Below, in pieces: positions 1 to 10,036 of a stretch of DNA of 64,000 nt (the stretch's first letter is position 1; each line of letters opens with the position of its first letter). The translations under genes and the position numbers were made by a program. Origin of the DNA: Corynebacterium faecale (GTDB taxonomy: Bacteria; Actinomycetota; Actinomycetes; Mycobacteriales; Mycobacteriaceae); assembly GCF_030408735.1 (NCBI RefSeq), contig NZ_CP047204.1, forward strand, positions 1,116,001 through 1,180,000, written 5' to 3'. The notes beneath the pieces were generated by a model. That model was not told the DNA's origin. It saw nothing but the letters and a program-made list of their open reading frames with translations, and made no database searches.

Positions 1-1601
1 GGGCCAAAAATCTGTTTAAAGACTTCTTGAAAAGCGATAATCTCTATTTCTCATCGAAAGAACACGTTCCCTATGCAGATGGAGCCCTGTGGGAAAGTTC
101 GCAGTCGAGAAGTGCAGGGAGGAAAACTCATGGCTGGTTCTTTCTTCCAATATGGGCCTCCGCATTCTCTGAGCTTAATGAAGCCGACCGATTGATCTTG
201 TCCTCAAGCTTTGACAGGTTATTCAATCGATGGCTGGAAAAATCCAAAGATCCCAAGACTATGGTTTTTCACGATGAAACCACAGCTCAGCGTGTGATGA
301 ACCTAAGTTTCGCATTGCATACCCTTCAACCTGTTTTGAGCAAAGAGACGAGGAAAGCCGTCGATGCGATTATTAAAAGAGACCTCGTGCTGCTTTCCAC
401 TCCTGAATTCTACGCAGGGGTCAATAATCACGGCATGTTTCAGAATATGGCGATTCTATTCGCCCTTTCTTATGGTCATTGTGAAACTCAATCGCGAGCG
501 CTTGAGGATTTCGCTTTAGCTCGGTTGGCCGCCTATTTTGTCTCTTGTTATACCGCAGACGGCATTCACAATGAGAATAATCCCTACTACCATATGGCGA
601 TTTCCAGGCATGTGAGGTCAGTATTGGATTATGCGGAATCTTTAGGGAAGGGCAATTTTTTTGGTTCCCTGCGGTCAGTCTTCGACCACGCGGATGAGTA
701 TGCGGCATTTTCGTTGACCCCTGGTGGTCATTTCCCTCCTATCAGTGACACTCTAGTCAGACCTATTTCTAAACGAGATGCCATTAGAACTTTTGGTAAC
801 GGCTGGCTACTGGGCGCAGTTACCGGCGGGGATGAAGGTCGCTTGCCTACAAAGAAAGTGTTCGTTGCTGAAAGCAGTGGTTATGGAATTTGTCGCACGG
901 GTTGGACTGGTGAGTTAGACACCTATGTATTTTTTCACGCTGCATATAATTCGGACTACCATAAGCACTCTGATGAGCTAAGTTTGTATATCTACGCTAA
1001 TGGGCACGAGTTAATTACCGAATCTGGGACTCATGGATACGAACGAGACCACCCCTTCACCAAATACGCTCATTCCAGTTTTTCGCACAATACGCTCCTA
1101 GTTGATGGAGCTGGTCTGCCCCGAACTGACAGGCAGAAGGCTCACTTGACATCTCTTAGTGATACTGGAAGCAGCGAAGACTGTCTTGATGTCACAGGTC
1201 GCACACTAAGGTTCGAAGGAGTCGACTGGACTCGGCGGGTGCAAGCATCTTCGGATTCGAAGCTGGGGCGTCCGATAATAGTGCAAGACCGGATTTTGTC
1301 CGAAAAAGAGCATAGTTATACGATTCTTTGGCACTTTGGCTCTGAACTGGTAAGTCAAGTGGTTGGATCGACTGTAGAGCTGCGTCTGAGGGACTCAGGG
1401 GTGAAAGTTTGTGAGATGGGATTGTCGGGAGCTGAAGTTCTCTCGATAGAAAAGTATCGCGGAGAAACTCAACCTAGTGTCCAAGGTTGGAAGTTTCCGA
1501 AGCCGGGAGAGGCAGTAGAGGCTGATTGCTTGCAATTTGAATTCTCCGGAGTATCAGTAGAAATTGATTGGACCATATCTCTAACAGGCTTCTCTGAATA
1601 G
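1..1601 (+). CDS. Heparinase II/III family polysaccharide lyase-like protein (5' end outside window)
   Basis: The reading frame is open from the first base, so the true start lies outside; the first possible internal start is a TTG at 27, giving 524 residues. Numbered from that TTG, an NNHG motif sits at 133-136 and an HKHSDE block at 312-317, followed by G-x-E-x-G-T and a SHN motif around 353-355. This order is typical of the all-alpha toroid followed by the beta-sandwich heparinase II/III domain. Such enzymes cleave uronate-containing glycans; in bacterial exopolysaccharide loci they occur beside glycosyltransferases and may trim or release polymer. No signal peptide can be judged because the N-terminus is missing. 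The gene is AT-rich compared with the downstream core genes, as is common for surface-polysaccharide clusters. Family is well supported; substrate is unknown. Confidence 0.85.
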   Translation, partial: AKNLFKDFLKSDNLYFSSKEHVPYADGALWESSQSRSAGRKTHGWFFLPIWASAFSELNEADRLILSSSFDRLFNRWLEKSKDPKTMVFHDETTAQRVMNLSFALHTLQPVLSKETRKAVDAIIKRDLVLLSTPEFYAGVNNHGMFQNMAILFALSYGHCETQSRALEDFALARLAAYFVSCYTADGIHNENNPYYHMAISRHVRSVLDYAESLGKGNFFGSLRSVFDHADEYAAFSLTPGGHFPPISDTLVRPISKRDAIRTFGNGWLLGAVTGGDEGRLPTKKVFVAESSGYGICRTGWTGELDTYVFFHAAYNSDYHKHSDELSLYIYANGHELITESGTHGYERDHPFTKYAHSSFSHNTLLVDGAGLPRTDRQKAHLTSLSDTGSSEDCLDVTGRTLRFEGVDWTRRVQASSDSKLGRPIIVQDRILSEKEHSYTILWHFGSELVSQVVGSTVELRLRDSGVKVCEMGLSGAEVLSIEKYRGETQPSVQGWKFPKPGEAVEADCLQFEFSGVSVEIDWTISLTGFSE

Positions 1602-1640
1602 CGCTACAGCATATTGTTGATGAAAAATGAGAGTGCCCTA

Positions 1641-1659
1641 GTACTGCGTCGTGACTAAT
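1641..1659 (+). repeat. Left inverted repeat of IS630-family element
   Basis: Nineteen bases, GTACTGCGTCGTGACTAAT, matched perfectly in inverse orientation at 6376-6394. A TA target duplication lies immediately outside. Confidence 0.9.
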
Positions 1660-2284
1660 TTTCTGGATATAGATGACGGAGTTTGATCCGGGCATCGTCG
1701 GTGGTGAACTGCCAGTTCACGACCCGCTTCTCAGCGTTTACGGTGTCCTGCCAAGGCCGTAGTTCCTGGTTGAGGGTGTCAAGGTCAGGTATCCGGCGGG
1801 ACAGGCACTGACGTGACAGGGCCGAGAGTTCGATCTCTGCGATATTGAGCCAGGAACCATGCTTGGGGGTGTAGTGGATCTCCAACCGATTGGCCATATC
1901 CCGGGCCTTGGCGGCGGGGAATGCTTCATAGAGTGAGCCCACAGTATGAGTGTTGAGGTTGTCCATGACCAGCACGATCTTGTCCGCATCGGGGTAATCT
2001 ACCGTGAGCAGTGTCTCGATTTCGTGGGCCCAGTCCACCCGGGTGCGTCGCGGCCGGGCATGGACCCGACGCCGCCCGGCCAAAGGCTCGGCCCACACGA
2101 AGATGGAGCACACTCCTTTGCGGGAGTATTCGTAGTCCTCTTTGCGGGTCCGGCCAGGCTTCACGTCGATGGCCTGGCGGGTGTAGTTCAGTAGCTGGTA
2201 GGGCTTTTCATCCATGCACACCACCGGGGCCTGCGGGTTATATGCCCTGGCGTAGACATCGAGGACATCTTCCATCCTGGCCAC
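1655..2284 (-). CDS. IS630-family transposase, C-terminal (DDE) part, orfB
   Basis: Encodes the catalytic half of an IS630/Tc1-like transposase: MDEKPYQLL with the first Asp, VMDNLNTHT with the second, and the block [18 protein letters not shown] containing the final acidic residue. The coding frame extends upstream of the nominal ATG at 2284 to about 2350, overlapping orfA. The two parts lie in different frames, and a run of six T on the plus strand (2347-2352; A6 in the mRNA) sits at the junction. A single product therefore probably arises by frameshifting or slippage, as in other IS630 elements, though simple mutational decay cannot be excluded. Both terminal repeats are intact. Confidence 0.85.
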   Translation of the reverse strand: MARMEDVLDVYARAYNPQAPVVCMDEKPYQLLNYTRQAIDVKPGRTRKEDYEYSRKGVCSIFVWAEPLAGRRRVHARPRRTRVDWAHEIETLLTVDYPDADKIVLVMDNLNTHTVGSLYEAFPAAKARDMANRLEIHYTPKHGSWLNIAEIELSALSRQCLSRRIPDLDTLNQELRPWQDTVNAEKRVVNWQFTTDDARIKLRHLYPEN

Positions 2285-2819
2285 GAACTCGCCGTTGGCT
2301 TTCGGTGGGATCGCCCAGTACTCCTTCAGGTGGGGTTGAAGTTTCGTTTTTTAACACCCGTCCGATGGTCGAATGATCCAACGGCGGGATCCCTTCGGTG
2401 AGCAAGATATGTTTTTCCAGCAGTCGCAGACTCCACTGGGCGTGTCCTTCCGGTGGATTACTACACGCCAAAGCGATCAGGCGGGCTTCGACCTCGCCGG
2501 TGACCTTCGGTTCGACTGGCGGGGTCAGGCGCTTTTTCCGGGTGACGGTTTCTTCTACGTCACCGTCCCGGTCGGCGTAGGCCTTGGAGACTTTGACCAC
2601 GGTATCGACGTGCACTCCGGCTAGTTCGGCTACTTTCACTTGGGTCGGGACCGGTTCCCCGCGGCTCAGCCTGTCGGGGTGGTCTTGGTCAAGCTCCAGC
2701 AGGATACGTGCCCGGCGTACCTGTTGGGCGGGAAAGGTGCCGGTGCGGACTCTGGTGGTCAGCCAGTCCCGTTCGGTGTCGCTGAGAGTTACTGGTCGGG
2801 ATTTTGCTCGTGCCATCAC
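2238..2819 (-). CDS. IS630-family transposase, N-terminal (helix-turn-helix) part, orfA
   Basis: 193 residues. It begins [20 protein letters not shown] and contains the winged helix-turn-helix DNA-binding region typical of IS630 transposases ([18 protein letters not shown] around 70-90), then the [22 protein letters not shown] segment that normally precedes the catalytic domain. Homology to the family leaves this frame after about residue 157 (VLKNE) at an A6 run and continues in the orfB frame. The N-terminal part binds the terminal repeats. Only about 55 bp separate its start from the point where the IS1380 element inserted, so the promoter may have been altered. Confidence 0.83.
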   Translation of the reverse strand: MMARAKSRPVTLSDTERDWLTTRVRTGTFPAQQVRRARILLELDQDHPDRLSRGEPVPTQVKVAELAGVHVDTVVKVSKAYADRDGDVEETVTRKKRLTPPVEPKVTGEVEARLIALACSNPPEGHAQWSLRLLEKHILLTEGIPPLDHSTIGRVLKNETSTPPEGVLGDPTESQRRVRGQDGRCPRCLRQGI

Positions 2820-2997
2820 TACCTCGCTTGTAGCGGGTGGTAGGGGAGGGGCCCGCTAGTGTTATTATCCCTTAACCTGGATCCACCGATGTAGTTCAGT
2901 TTCCAACGGCGTGGGAATAAAGAAAATGCCCTTCCGACATGGGATAATACGACTTATCTAAGGTCCGTATTCCACATCAAGAAAGAGCATCTCCAAG

Positions 2998-3769
2998 GTG
3001 CAAGTATCTCACACCCGAAACGCTTTGTCAGTTTCCTTCGACGACCCCAACCTCATCTCTACCGCAGGGCTGGTTCCGATCATGCGCCTTGCCGACACCG
3101 CAGGCCTGACAGCCCTGGCCGAGGACCGGTTAACAGTATCAACCGACAAAGGTGCTAACCCAGGTGCCAAAATCACGACCCTGATCGCCGGTATGGTTGC
3201 TGGCGCTGATTCCATCGCCGATATGGATATACTGCGTCACGGTGGGATGAGCACGATCTTTAACCAGATCTACGCACCGTCGACCCTGGGATCATTCCTC
3301 CGGTCATATGCTTTCGGGCACGTGCGCCAATTTGATGCCGTCGCCTCCCGATTCCTGACCGGCCTGGCAGCACAGACCCCGAATCTGGTTCCCGCCACCG
3401 ATGGTTACATCTTCGTCGATGTTGACGACACGATCATCGAAGTCCACGGATATAAGAAACAAGGTGCCGGCTTCGGTTACTTGAGGGATACGTGGACTCA
3501 ACGCCCTGCTGGCCACAGTCACCACCCCGAATTCTGCCCCGGTGATCGTGGGCCAACGATTGCGGAAAGGATCATGCAGGTCGCCTCGTGGTGCCAAGCG
3601 CCTGATCGGCGATGCGGTGGCCACCACCCGGCGTTTGCCGGGGATGGACAACCAGAAGATCCTTCTACGCGCGGATTCTGCATACTATGGATATCCGAGT
3701 ATCAGTGCCGCGATCAAGGCAGGTGTGGAGGTGTCCGTAACGACCAGGATGACCTCGAATGTCACACAG
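2998..3769 (+). pseudogene. IS1380-family transposase, 5' half (frameshifted and interrupted)
   Basis: The frame starting at a GTG encodes the N-terminal half of an IS1380 transposase (MQVSHTRNALSVSFDDPNL, then DGYIFVDVDDTIIEVHGYKK with the first catalytic Asp). Around 3481-3485 homology leaves this frame: the expected SGIRGLNALLATV continues one frame over and runs on as VIVGQRLRKGSCRSPRGAKR and ILLRADSAYYGYPS. The gene is then cut after SNVTQ by the IS481-like insertion and resumes at 5576. It therefore has at least two lesions and cannot make an active transposase. Confidence 0.85.
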
Positions 3770-3820
3770 TGCCAAATGGGGTTTTGGGGTACCGGGATTC
3801 CGGGGATCGTGGTGTGAAGT

Positions 3821-3890
3821 GTCATCACCTTGTGCACAGTCAGTATCACTAGGTTATGCACACTCAACATCACTACCTTGAGCACATCAG
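3821..3890 (+). repeat. Left subterminal repeat array of the IS481-like element
   Basis: Three imperfect copies spaced 23-24 bp apart, of the general form ATCAC-TACC-TTATGCACA: 3821-3840, 3843-3864 and 3867-3890. They are the inverse of the right-end array and differ from each other at several positions. Confidence 0.7.
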
Positions 3891-3955
3891 TACCAAGGGG
3901 TGGGACCTGCTGGGAATGGGATCTAGGACTTCAACCTCAATCCCAGGCCTGACGA

Positions 3956-5362
3956 TCAATCGATGTTGTCGAGGGTTTCCCAGAACTGGGCATGCCGTTT
4001 CGTCCACGTCGTTGACGGCTCCGCGAGATAGACACCTTTGATCTTGTAGGAATTAATGAACCTCCTTGACTGGGTCATGGCCACCACCGGCAACGGAATC
4101 ATCAACACCAGCTCGCCGGTGTGGTGGTCCCACAGGCATAATTCATCAGCGGTGATAGTCCGGTAGAACAACCTGCCCGCAAGGGTTCTGGGCACGCCGA
4201 TGCGCATGCCCTGGTAGAAGACAATGGAGTTTTCTTTGGTGATTTTGATGGTGTCCGGATCCGGCGCAGGGCCGTCTGATTCAGGGTCATCAATCACCGC
4301 ACGAGCCTCAACCAGTCCGGTGTCTGGTTGGCGGTAGATATCGGTTTGGGCTTCTTTCCTACGACGATATCGCTGGACTCGTTGAGCCAATACCGAGGGA
4401 TCAAGGGGCTCAGTTGCTGGGGCGTGATCAATCATTTCCCAGGCTTGAAATGGGGTCAAATGACCGGGTAAACCCTGGTGGGGGCGTTTAGTGTTGTAAT
4501 GCTTGCGAAACATCTCAATGCGCAGTGCCGTTTCTTCCAGGGTGGAAGGCTGGTGAACGCGCAGGTATTTCAGCAGGGTACTGTGGCTGCGCTCGTTTTT
4601 TCCTTGGGTCTGGGGATGAGCGGGGCGACCACTAATAGCAAGACATCCCTTGCTGGCCAGGAAGGCTTCCAGCGCGCCGATGCTTCCTTGGCGGAGCTGG
4701 TTGAAGGCGGAGGAATTATCCGAGAGCAACTCCTGTGGCACTCCGTATTCTTCGATGGCACCACGGACCACGGTGACGGCATCCACAGAGTTCTCCGGCC
4801 TGGGGTAACACTGTGTTCCGACGTCGAAACGGGTGGCATCATCAACAAGCTGGTAGATGCAGATTTCGGTGGCATCAAGGTTGTAGAGGCGAAATTCGAA
4901 GGCATCGAGTTGCCACATTTCCATCGCGCACGCTCGTTGGAATCGGATCAGGGTCTTCTTCGGTCGCTTCTTTGGGTTTGTTTCCACCACTCCGGCGGCT
5001 CGTAGCAGCCGGGCGATGGTGGCGGTGGAGGGTAGGTTGTCGAGCATGCTGGATTGTTCGATGGCTTCATAGCGAATTGAAATGGGTCCATAGTCCCAGC
5101 CGTCTGCTTTGAGCTTGTTACGCAGCCGGATCAGTTCGCGGGTGGTTGCTTCATCAAAGCGGCGGTGGAGGGTGTGTGGTGCGCTGCTGTGTGGGTGGAG
5201 GGCTGCTGATGCTTCTTCGTGGAAGCGTTGGCGGATGGTGTAGTAGACCCGTCTGGAGATCCCCAGGTCACGGCAGAATTGGGTGATCGGCGGTGATTCT
5301 GGGGCTGTGGGGTCGAAGTTGATGATTTTCCGGCGGAGTGCTGGTGGGAGCGGTTTCGGCAT
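3956..5362 (-). CDS. IS481-like transposase with rve integrase core
   Basis: 468 residues from the ATG at 5362 (MPKPLPPALRRKI). An N-terminal helix-turn-helix region (ITQFCRDLGISRRVYYTIRQRF, about 26-47) is followed by an integrase core with the catalytic triad at D153 (WQLDAF), D215 (LLSDNSSAF) and E257 (QGKNERSH), then RPHQGLPGHLTPFQAW and a C-terminal beta-rich domain. A longer frame exists upstream, but its first 24 residues are just the translated 24-bp end repeats, so I chose the later start. Triad and length are intact, so this may be the most recently active element of the nested stack. It resembles actinobacterial IS481-type transposases; a separate rve subgroup is possible. Confidence 0.85.
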   Translation of the reverse strand: MPKPLPPALRRKIINFDPTAPESPPITQFCRDLGISRRVYYTIRQRFHEEASAALHPHSSAPHTLHRRFDEATTRELIRLRNKLKADGWDYGPISIRYEAIEQSSMLDNLPSTATIARLLRAAGVVETNPKKRPKKTLIRFQRACAMEMWQLDAFEFRLYNLDATEICIYQLVDDATRFDVGTQCYPRPENSVDAVTVVRGAIEEYGVPQELLSDNSSAFNQLRQGSIGALEAFLASKGCLAISGRPAHPQTQGKNERSHSTLLKYLRVHQPSTLEETALRIEMFRKHYNTKRPHQGLPGHLTPFQAWEMIDHAPATEPLDPSVLAQRVQRYRRRKEAQTDIYRQPDTGLVEARAVIDDPESDGPAPDPDTIKITKENSIVFYQGMRIGVPRTLAGRLFYRTITADELCLWDHHTGELVLMIPLPVVAMTQSRRFINSYKIKGVYLAEPSTTWTKRHAQFWETLDNID

Positions 5363-5440
5363 CTGCCCATTGTCGTGAATTCCCAGCGTGATCCGTGGGC
5401 TGCTGAGTCCTTTTTTTAGAGCCGAAAAAGTGCAGGTGTG

Positions 5441-5533
5441 GTGTGCATAGGGTTGGTGATACATGTGTGCATAGGGTTGGTGATACATGTGTGCATAGGG
5501 TTGGTGATACATGTGTGCATAAGGTCGTGATAG
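5441..5533 (+). repeat. Right subterminal tandem repeat of the IS481-like element (24-bp unit)
   Basis: Three identical 24-bp units (5441-5464, 5465-5488, 5489-5512), each starting GTGTGCATAGGGTTGGTGAT, plus a diverged fourth copy to 5533. On the minus strand they read through as an artefactual octapeptide MYHQPYAH repeat, which should not be taken as the protein N-terminus. Confidence 0.9.
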
Positions 5534-5575
5534 AGCACACTCCGGAATTTCAGTACCATTTCACCCCATTTGGCA

Positions 5576-6211
5576 ACACAGGCGATCACCCAGATTCCGG
5601 ACACGTCCTGGGAAACCATTGAGTACACCGACGCCGTGTTCGACGAGGGCACCCAACGCTGGATCTCCTCCGCCGACGTCGCTGAGATCCCCTTTACCGC
5701 GTTTACCTCACGGAAGAAAACCGACCACATCCCCGGTCGGCTGGTTGTTCGCCGCATACCTGAGCTGAATAAGAAAGACATCGACCAGCCGGGACTGTTT
5801 GATTTACACCGGTTTCATGCGGTGTTCACTACCGCCGACCCAGACATCCTCGATACCGTTGCCGCGGATAAAACCCACCGACAACACGCGATCATTGAAC
5901 AGGTCAACGCGGACCTGAAAAACAGCGCCCTGGCGCATATGCCGTCAGGTGTATTCACAGCGAACGCGGCCTGGCTGGTGTGTGCGGTCATGGCCTTCAA
6001 CCTCACCCGCGCTGCCGGGACCATCGCTGGTACCCGGCTGGACAAGGCGACCACCGCGACAATCCGCCGGAAACTGGTCGCCGTCCCGGCCCGGATCGCT
6101 CGCCGGTCTCGGCGGCTGGTTCTGCACCTACCCGACAGCTGGCGGTGGGAATCCCAGTGGTCAAGGTTGTTCGATCACGCCCACGGCCCGCCGGCAGCGG
6201 CCGCAGCCTGA
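5576..6211 (+). pseudogene. IS1380-family transposase, 3' half
   Basis: Continuation of the interrupted IS1380 transposase, from QAITQIPDTSWETIEY through HIPGRLVVRRIPE, DKTHRQHAIIEQVNADLK (last catalytic acidic region) and FTANAAWLVCAVMAFNLTRA to the C-terminus. There is no proper start codon of its own: the sequence joins in frame to the 5' half once the IS481-like element and one ACACAG duplicate are removed. Confidence 0.87.
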
Positions 6212-6375
6212 CCGCCCAGCTGATGTATCGGCTGCCAAGATGACAACAATTCGTGGAACAACCAGACGACGACGTGATCTGGGGAGCGCCCCTACCCGAA
6301 AACTCCCGACCCAACCGGAGTCAGAATCAGCTCGTTACCGAGGCCACATCGGTTGATCGAGGCTTAACCAAGACC

Positions 6376-7736
<1,361 letters not shown>

Positions 7737-7739
7737 ACC

Positions 7740-9101
7740 ATGACCTCATTCAACAAAGACCTCACCTTCCGCGAAACCGACATTGACGGTCTGTTCATCT
7801 TTGATTTCCCGGTACACGGCGATAACCGCGGCTGGTTCAAGGAAAACTGGCAGCGCAATAAGATGACCAGCATGGGCCTGCCGGATTTCGGGCCTGTGCA
7901 AAACAACATGAGCTTCAACGCCACCGCTGGCACCACCCGCGGTCTGCACGCCGAGCCCTGGGATAAGTTCGTCTCCGTGGGCACCGGCGCCGTGTTCGGC
8001 GCGTGGTGCGATCTCCGCGAAGGCTCCCCCACCTTCGGTGAGGTGGTCACCACCACGATCACCCCTGATGTCGGCGTGTACGTACCGCGCGGTGTGGCCA
8101 ATGGTTTCCAGGCACTGGAAAACAACACGCTCTATACCTACCTGGTCAATGATCACTGGTCCCCCAACGCCACCTACTCCAACGTCAACCTCGACATGAT
8201 CGACTGGCCCCTGCCGATCACCGAAATCTCCGACAAGGACAAGAACCACCCCGCGCTTATCGACGCCACCCCGCTCCCCTCCCGCAAGGTGCTGGTCACC
8301 GGTGCCGCCGGTCAATTGGGCACCGCGCTGCGCACGGCGTTCCCCACGGCTGAGTTTGTCACCCGCGAAGAGCTGGATATCACCGCTGATCTGACCACCG
8401 CACGTCCGTGGAAGCAATATTCCGCGATCATCAACGCCGCCGCCTACACGGCCGTGGACACGGCCGAATCTGATCGCGCCACCGCCTGGGCTGTTAACGC
8501 CACCGCGGTGGGAAACCTCGCCACGGTGGCCCGGGAGAATAACCTCACCTTGGTGCACGTGTCCTCTGATTATGTCTTCGACGGAACAGCTCAGTCCTAT
8601 GACGAGCAGGTCGCCTTCTCGCCCCTTGGTGTGTATGGCCAGTCCAAGGCCGCTGGTGATATCGCCGCTGCCACCGCGCAGAGGCATTATGTGGTGCGCA
8701 CGAGTTGGGTGATCGGTGATGGCAATAACTTCGTCAAAACCATGGCCTCGCTTGATCAGCGCGGTATCGCCCCATCGGTGGTGGATGATCAAATAGGCCG
8801 CCTGAGCTTCACCCAGGATATCGCCGCAGGCATCAAGCACCTGCTGGAGTCCGGTGCTGAGTATGGCACCTATAACCTCAGCAACTCGGGCGATCCTGCG
8901 TCCTGGGCAGATATTGCCCGGGAGGTATTCCGTGATGCATCACAAGTGACCGGTGTGTCCACGGCGGAGTACTTCGCTGATAAGCCTGAGGCCGCACCGC
9001 GTCCGCTGAACTCGGTGCTGGATCTATCCAAGTTGGCCGCCACGGGGTTTGAGGCGCCGGATTGGCGCTCACGTCTAAGCGATTACCTTGAGGAGCTGTA
9101 A
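7740..9101 (+). CDS. rmlCD: Bifunctional dTDP-4-dehydrorhamnose 3,5-epimerase / dTDP-4-dehydrorhamnose reductase
   Basis: 453 residues. The N-terminal part (about 1-180) is an RmlC-type cupin: FKENWQRNKM, FNATAGTTRGLHAEPWDKFV with the catalytic His, and VPRGVANGFQAL. After a short linker the C-terminal part (about 185-453) is an RmlD-type reductase: VTGAAGQLGTALR for NADPH binding, VHVSSDYVFDGT, and YGQSKAAGD with the Tyr-Lys pair. Together they carry out the last two steps to dTDP-L-rhamnose. As I recall, C. glutamicum has the same fusion. The C-terminal half ends one base before the rmlA start (9102), so the genes are probably translationally coupled. Confidence 0.92.
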   Translation: MTSFNKDLTFRETDIDGLFIFDFPVHGDNRGWFKENWQRNKMTSMGLPDFGPVQNNMSFNATAGTTRGLHAEPWDKFVSVGTGAVFGAWCDLREGSPTFGEVVTTTITPDVGVYVPRGVANGFQALENNTLYTYLVNDHWSPNATYSNVNLDMIDWPLPITEISDKDKNHPALIDATPLPSRKVLVTGAAGQLGTALRTAFPTAEFVTREELDITADLTTARPWKQYSAIINAAAYTAVDTAESDRATAWAVNATAVGNLATVARENNLTLVHVSSDYVFDGTAQSYDEQVAFSPLGVYGQSKAAGDIAAATAQRHYVVRTSWVIGDGNNFVKTMASLDQRGIAPSVVDDQIGRLSFTQDIAAGIKHLLESGAEYGTYNLSNSGDPASWADIAREVFRDASQVTGVSTAEYFADKPEAAPRPLNSVLDLSKLAATGFEAPDWRSRLSDYLEEL

Positions 9102-9959
9102 ATGAAGGGCATCATTTTGGCCGGTGGATCCGGTACCCGGTTGTATCCGATCACCAAGGGCATCTCCAAGCAGTTGATGCCGATTTATGACAAGCCGATG
9201 GTTTACTATCCCCTGACCACACTGATCCAGGCGGGTATCCGCGAGATCCTCATCATCACCACCCCGGAGGACCGCGATTCCTTCGAACGGCTCTTAGGGG
9301 ATGGCTCGGCGTGGGGCATTGAGCTGACCTACGCGGTGCAGCCGTCTCCGGATGGTCTGGCGCAGGCGTTCATCATCGGTGAGGACTTCATTGGTGATGA
9401 CGATGTGGCGTTGGTGCTTGGCGATAATATCTTCGACGGCGCCCAGCTCGGCCGCGCCTTGAAAGCCTGTGCCGATCCAGACGGTGGGATCGTATTCGCC
9501 TATGAGGTCTCCGATCCGGAGCGCTACGGTGTGGTCGAATTCGATGAGGATAACCGCGCGGTGTCCATCGAGGAGAAACCAGCCGTCCCGAAGTCTAATT
9601 TCGCGGTGGTGGGTCTGTACTTCTATGACAACCGCGTAGTGGAGATCGCCAAGTCGATCAAGCCATCAGAACGTGGCGAGCTGGAAATCACCTCCGTGAA
9701 CGAGGCTTACCTCAACGCCGGTGCACTGACCGTGCAGCGCCTGGATCGTGGCGATGTCTGGCTGGATACCGGCACCATTGATTCCATGTCGGAGGCATCT
9801 TCTTATGTGGAGGTGCTGCAAAAACGTACCGGTAATATCATCGGCTCTCCTGAGGTGGCGGCACATCGGGCTGGGTTTATCACCACTGATCAGCTGGTGG
9901 AGCTGGGTGAGGGCTTGAAGAAGTCCGGCTACGGCAACTACCTGCTGCAAAGTCTCTAA
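9102..9959 (+). CDS. rmlA: Glucose-1-phosphate thymidylyltransferase
   Basis: 285 residues, the usual length for RmlA. It makes dTDP-glucose from dTTP and glucose-1-phosphate, the entry step and feedback-control point of the rhamnose pathway. The nucleotidyltransferase signature [20 protein letters not shown] is at 8-27, VLGDNIFDG near 106 holds the metal-binding Asp, and EEKP with VGLYFYD follow. Directly abuts rmlCD. In mycolic-acid bacteria dTDP-rhamnose is needed for the arabinogalactan linker, so this operon may serve both the cell wall and the adjacent polysaccharide locus. Confidence 0.93.
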   Translation: MKGIILAGGSGTRLYPITKGISKQLMPIYDKPMVYYPLTTLIQAGIREILIITTPEDRDSFERLLGDGSAWGIELTYAVQPSPDGLAQAFIIGEDFIGDDDVALVLGDNIFDGAQLGRALKACADPDGGIVFAYEVSDPERYGVVEFDEDNRAVSIEEKPAVPKSNFAVVGLYFYDNRVVEIAKSIKPSERGELEITSVNEAYLNAGALTVQRLDRGDVWLDTGTIDSMSEASSYVEVLQKRTGNIIGSPEVAAHRAGFITTDQLVELGEGLKKSGYGNYLLQSL

Positions 9960-10036
9960 GAAAAATAAGAAGGATAGCGCGTGGGTTAAATATTTTCCTC
10001 CTCAGACATTCAAATTCTAAAAATAAGGATTCTCGT

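Larger units (their letters stand above)
3770..5575 (-). mobile_element. IS481/rve-type insertion sequence with arrayed subterminal repeats
   Basis: Precisely delimited. The left end TGCCAAATGGGGT and the inverted right end ACCCCATTTGGCA are flanked by a 6-bp direct duplication ACACAG (3764-3769 and 5576-5581). Deleting the element plus one duplicate restores the IS1380 transposase reading frame (SNVTQAITQIP). It is 1806 bp and carries one gene on the minus strand. Inside each end are several copies of a 20-24-bp motif in opposite orientations, likely multiple transposase-binding sites. Subfamily assignment is uncertain. Confidence 0.88.
2876..6363 (+). mobile_element. IS1380-family element, itself interrupted by an IS481-like element
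   Basis: The imperfect terminal repeats read CCTGGATCCACCGATG at the left end (2876) and, inverted, GCCTCGATCAACCGATG at the right end (up to 6363). Both are bordered by TTAA (2872-2875 and 6364-6367), consistent with the 4-bp target duplication of IS1380 elements. Between them lie the two halves of one transposase gene. Subtracting the nested 1806-bp element and its 6-bp duplication leaves about 1.68 kb, the normal size for this family. The exact right-hand base is uncertain by one. Confidence 0.8.

Noticed and set aside
5441..5512. Octapeptide repeat MYHQPYAH as N-terminus of the IS481-like transposase
   Set aside because: It is the translation of the 24-bp end repeats (24 is divisible by 3, so the frame stays open). 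The homologous protein starts at the ATG at 5362.
5441..5533. Possible CRISPR array
   Set aside because: The units are directly adjacent with no spacers and lie at the end of an insertion sequence with matching inverse copies at the other end.
7746..8840. 364-residue frame opposite rmlCD
   Set aside because: Antisense shadow of a complete, recognisable enzyme.
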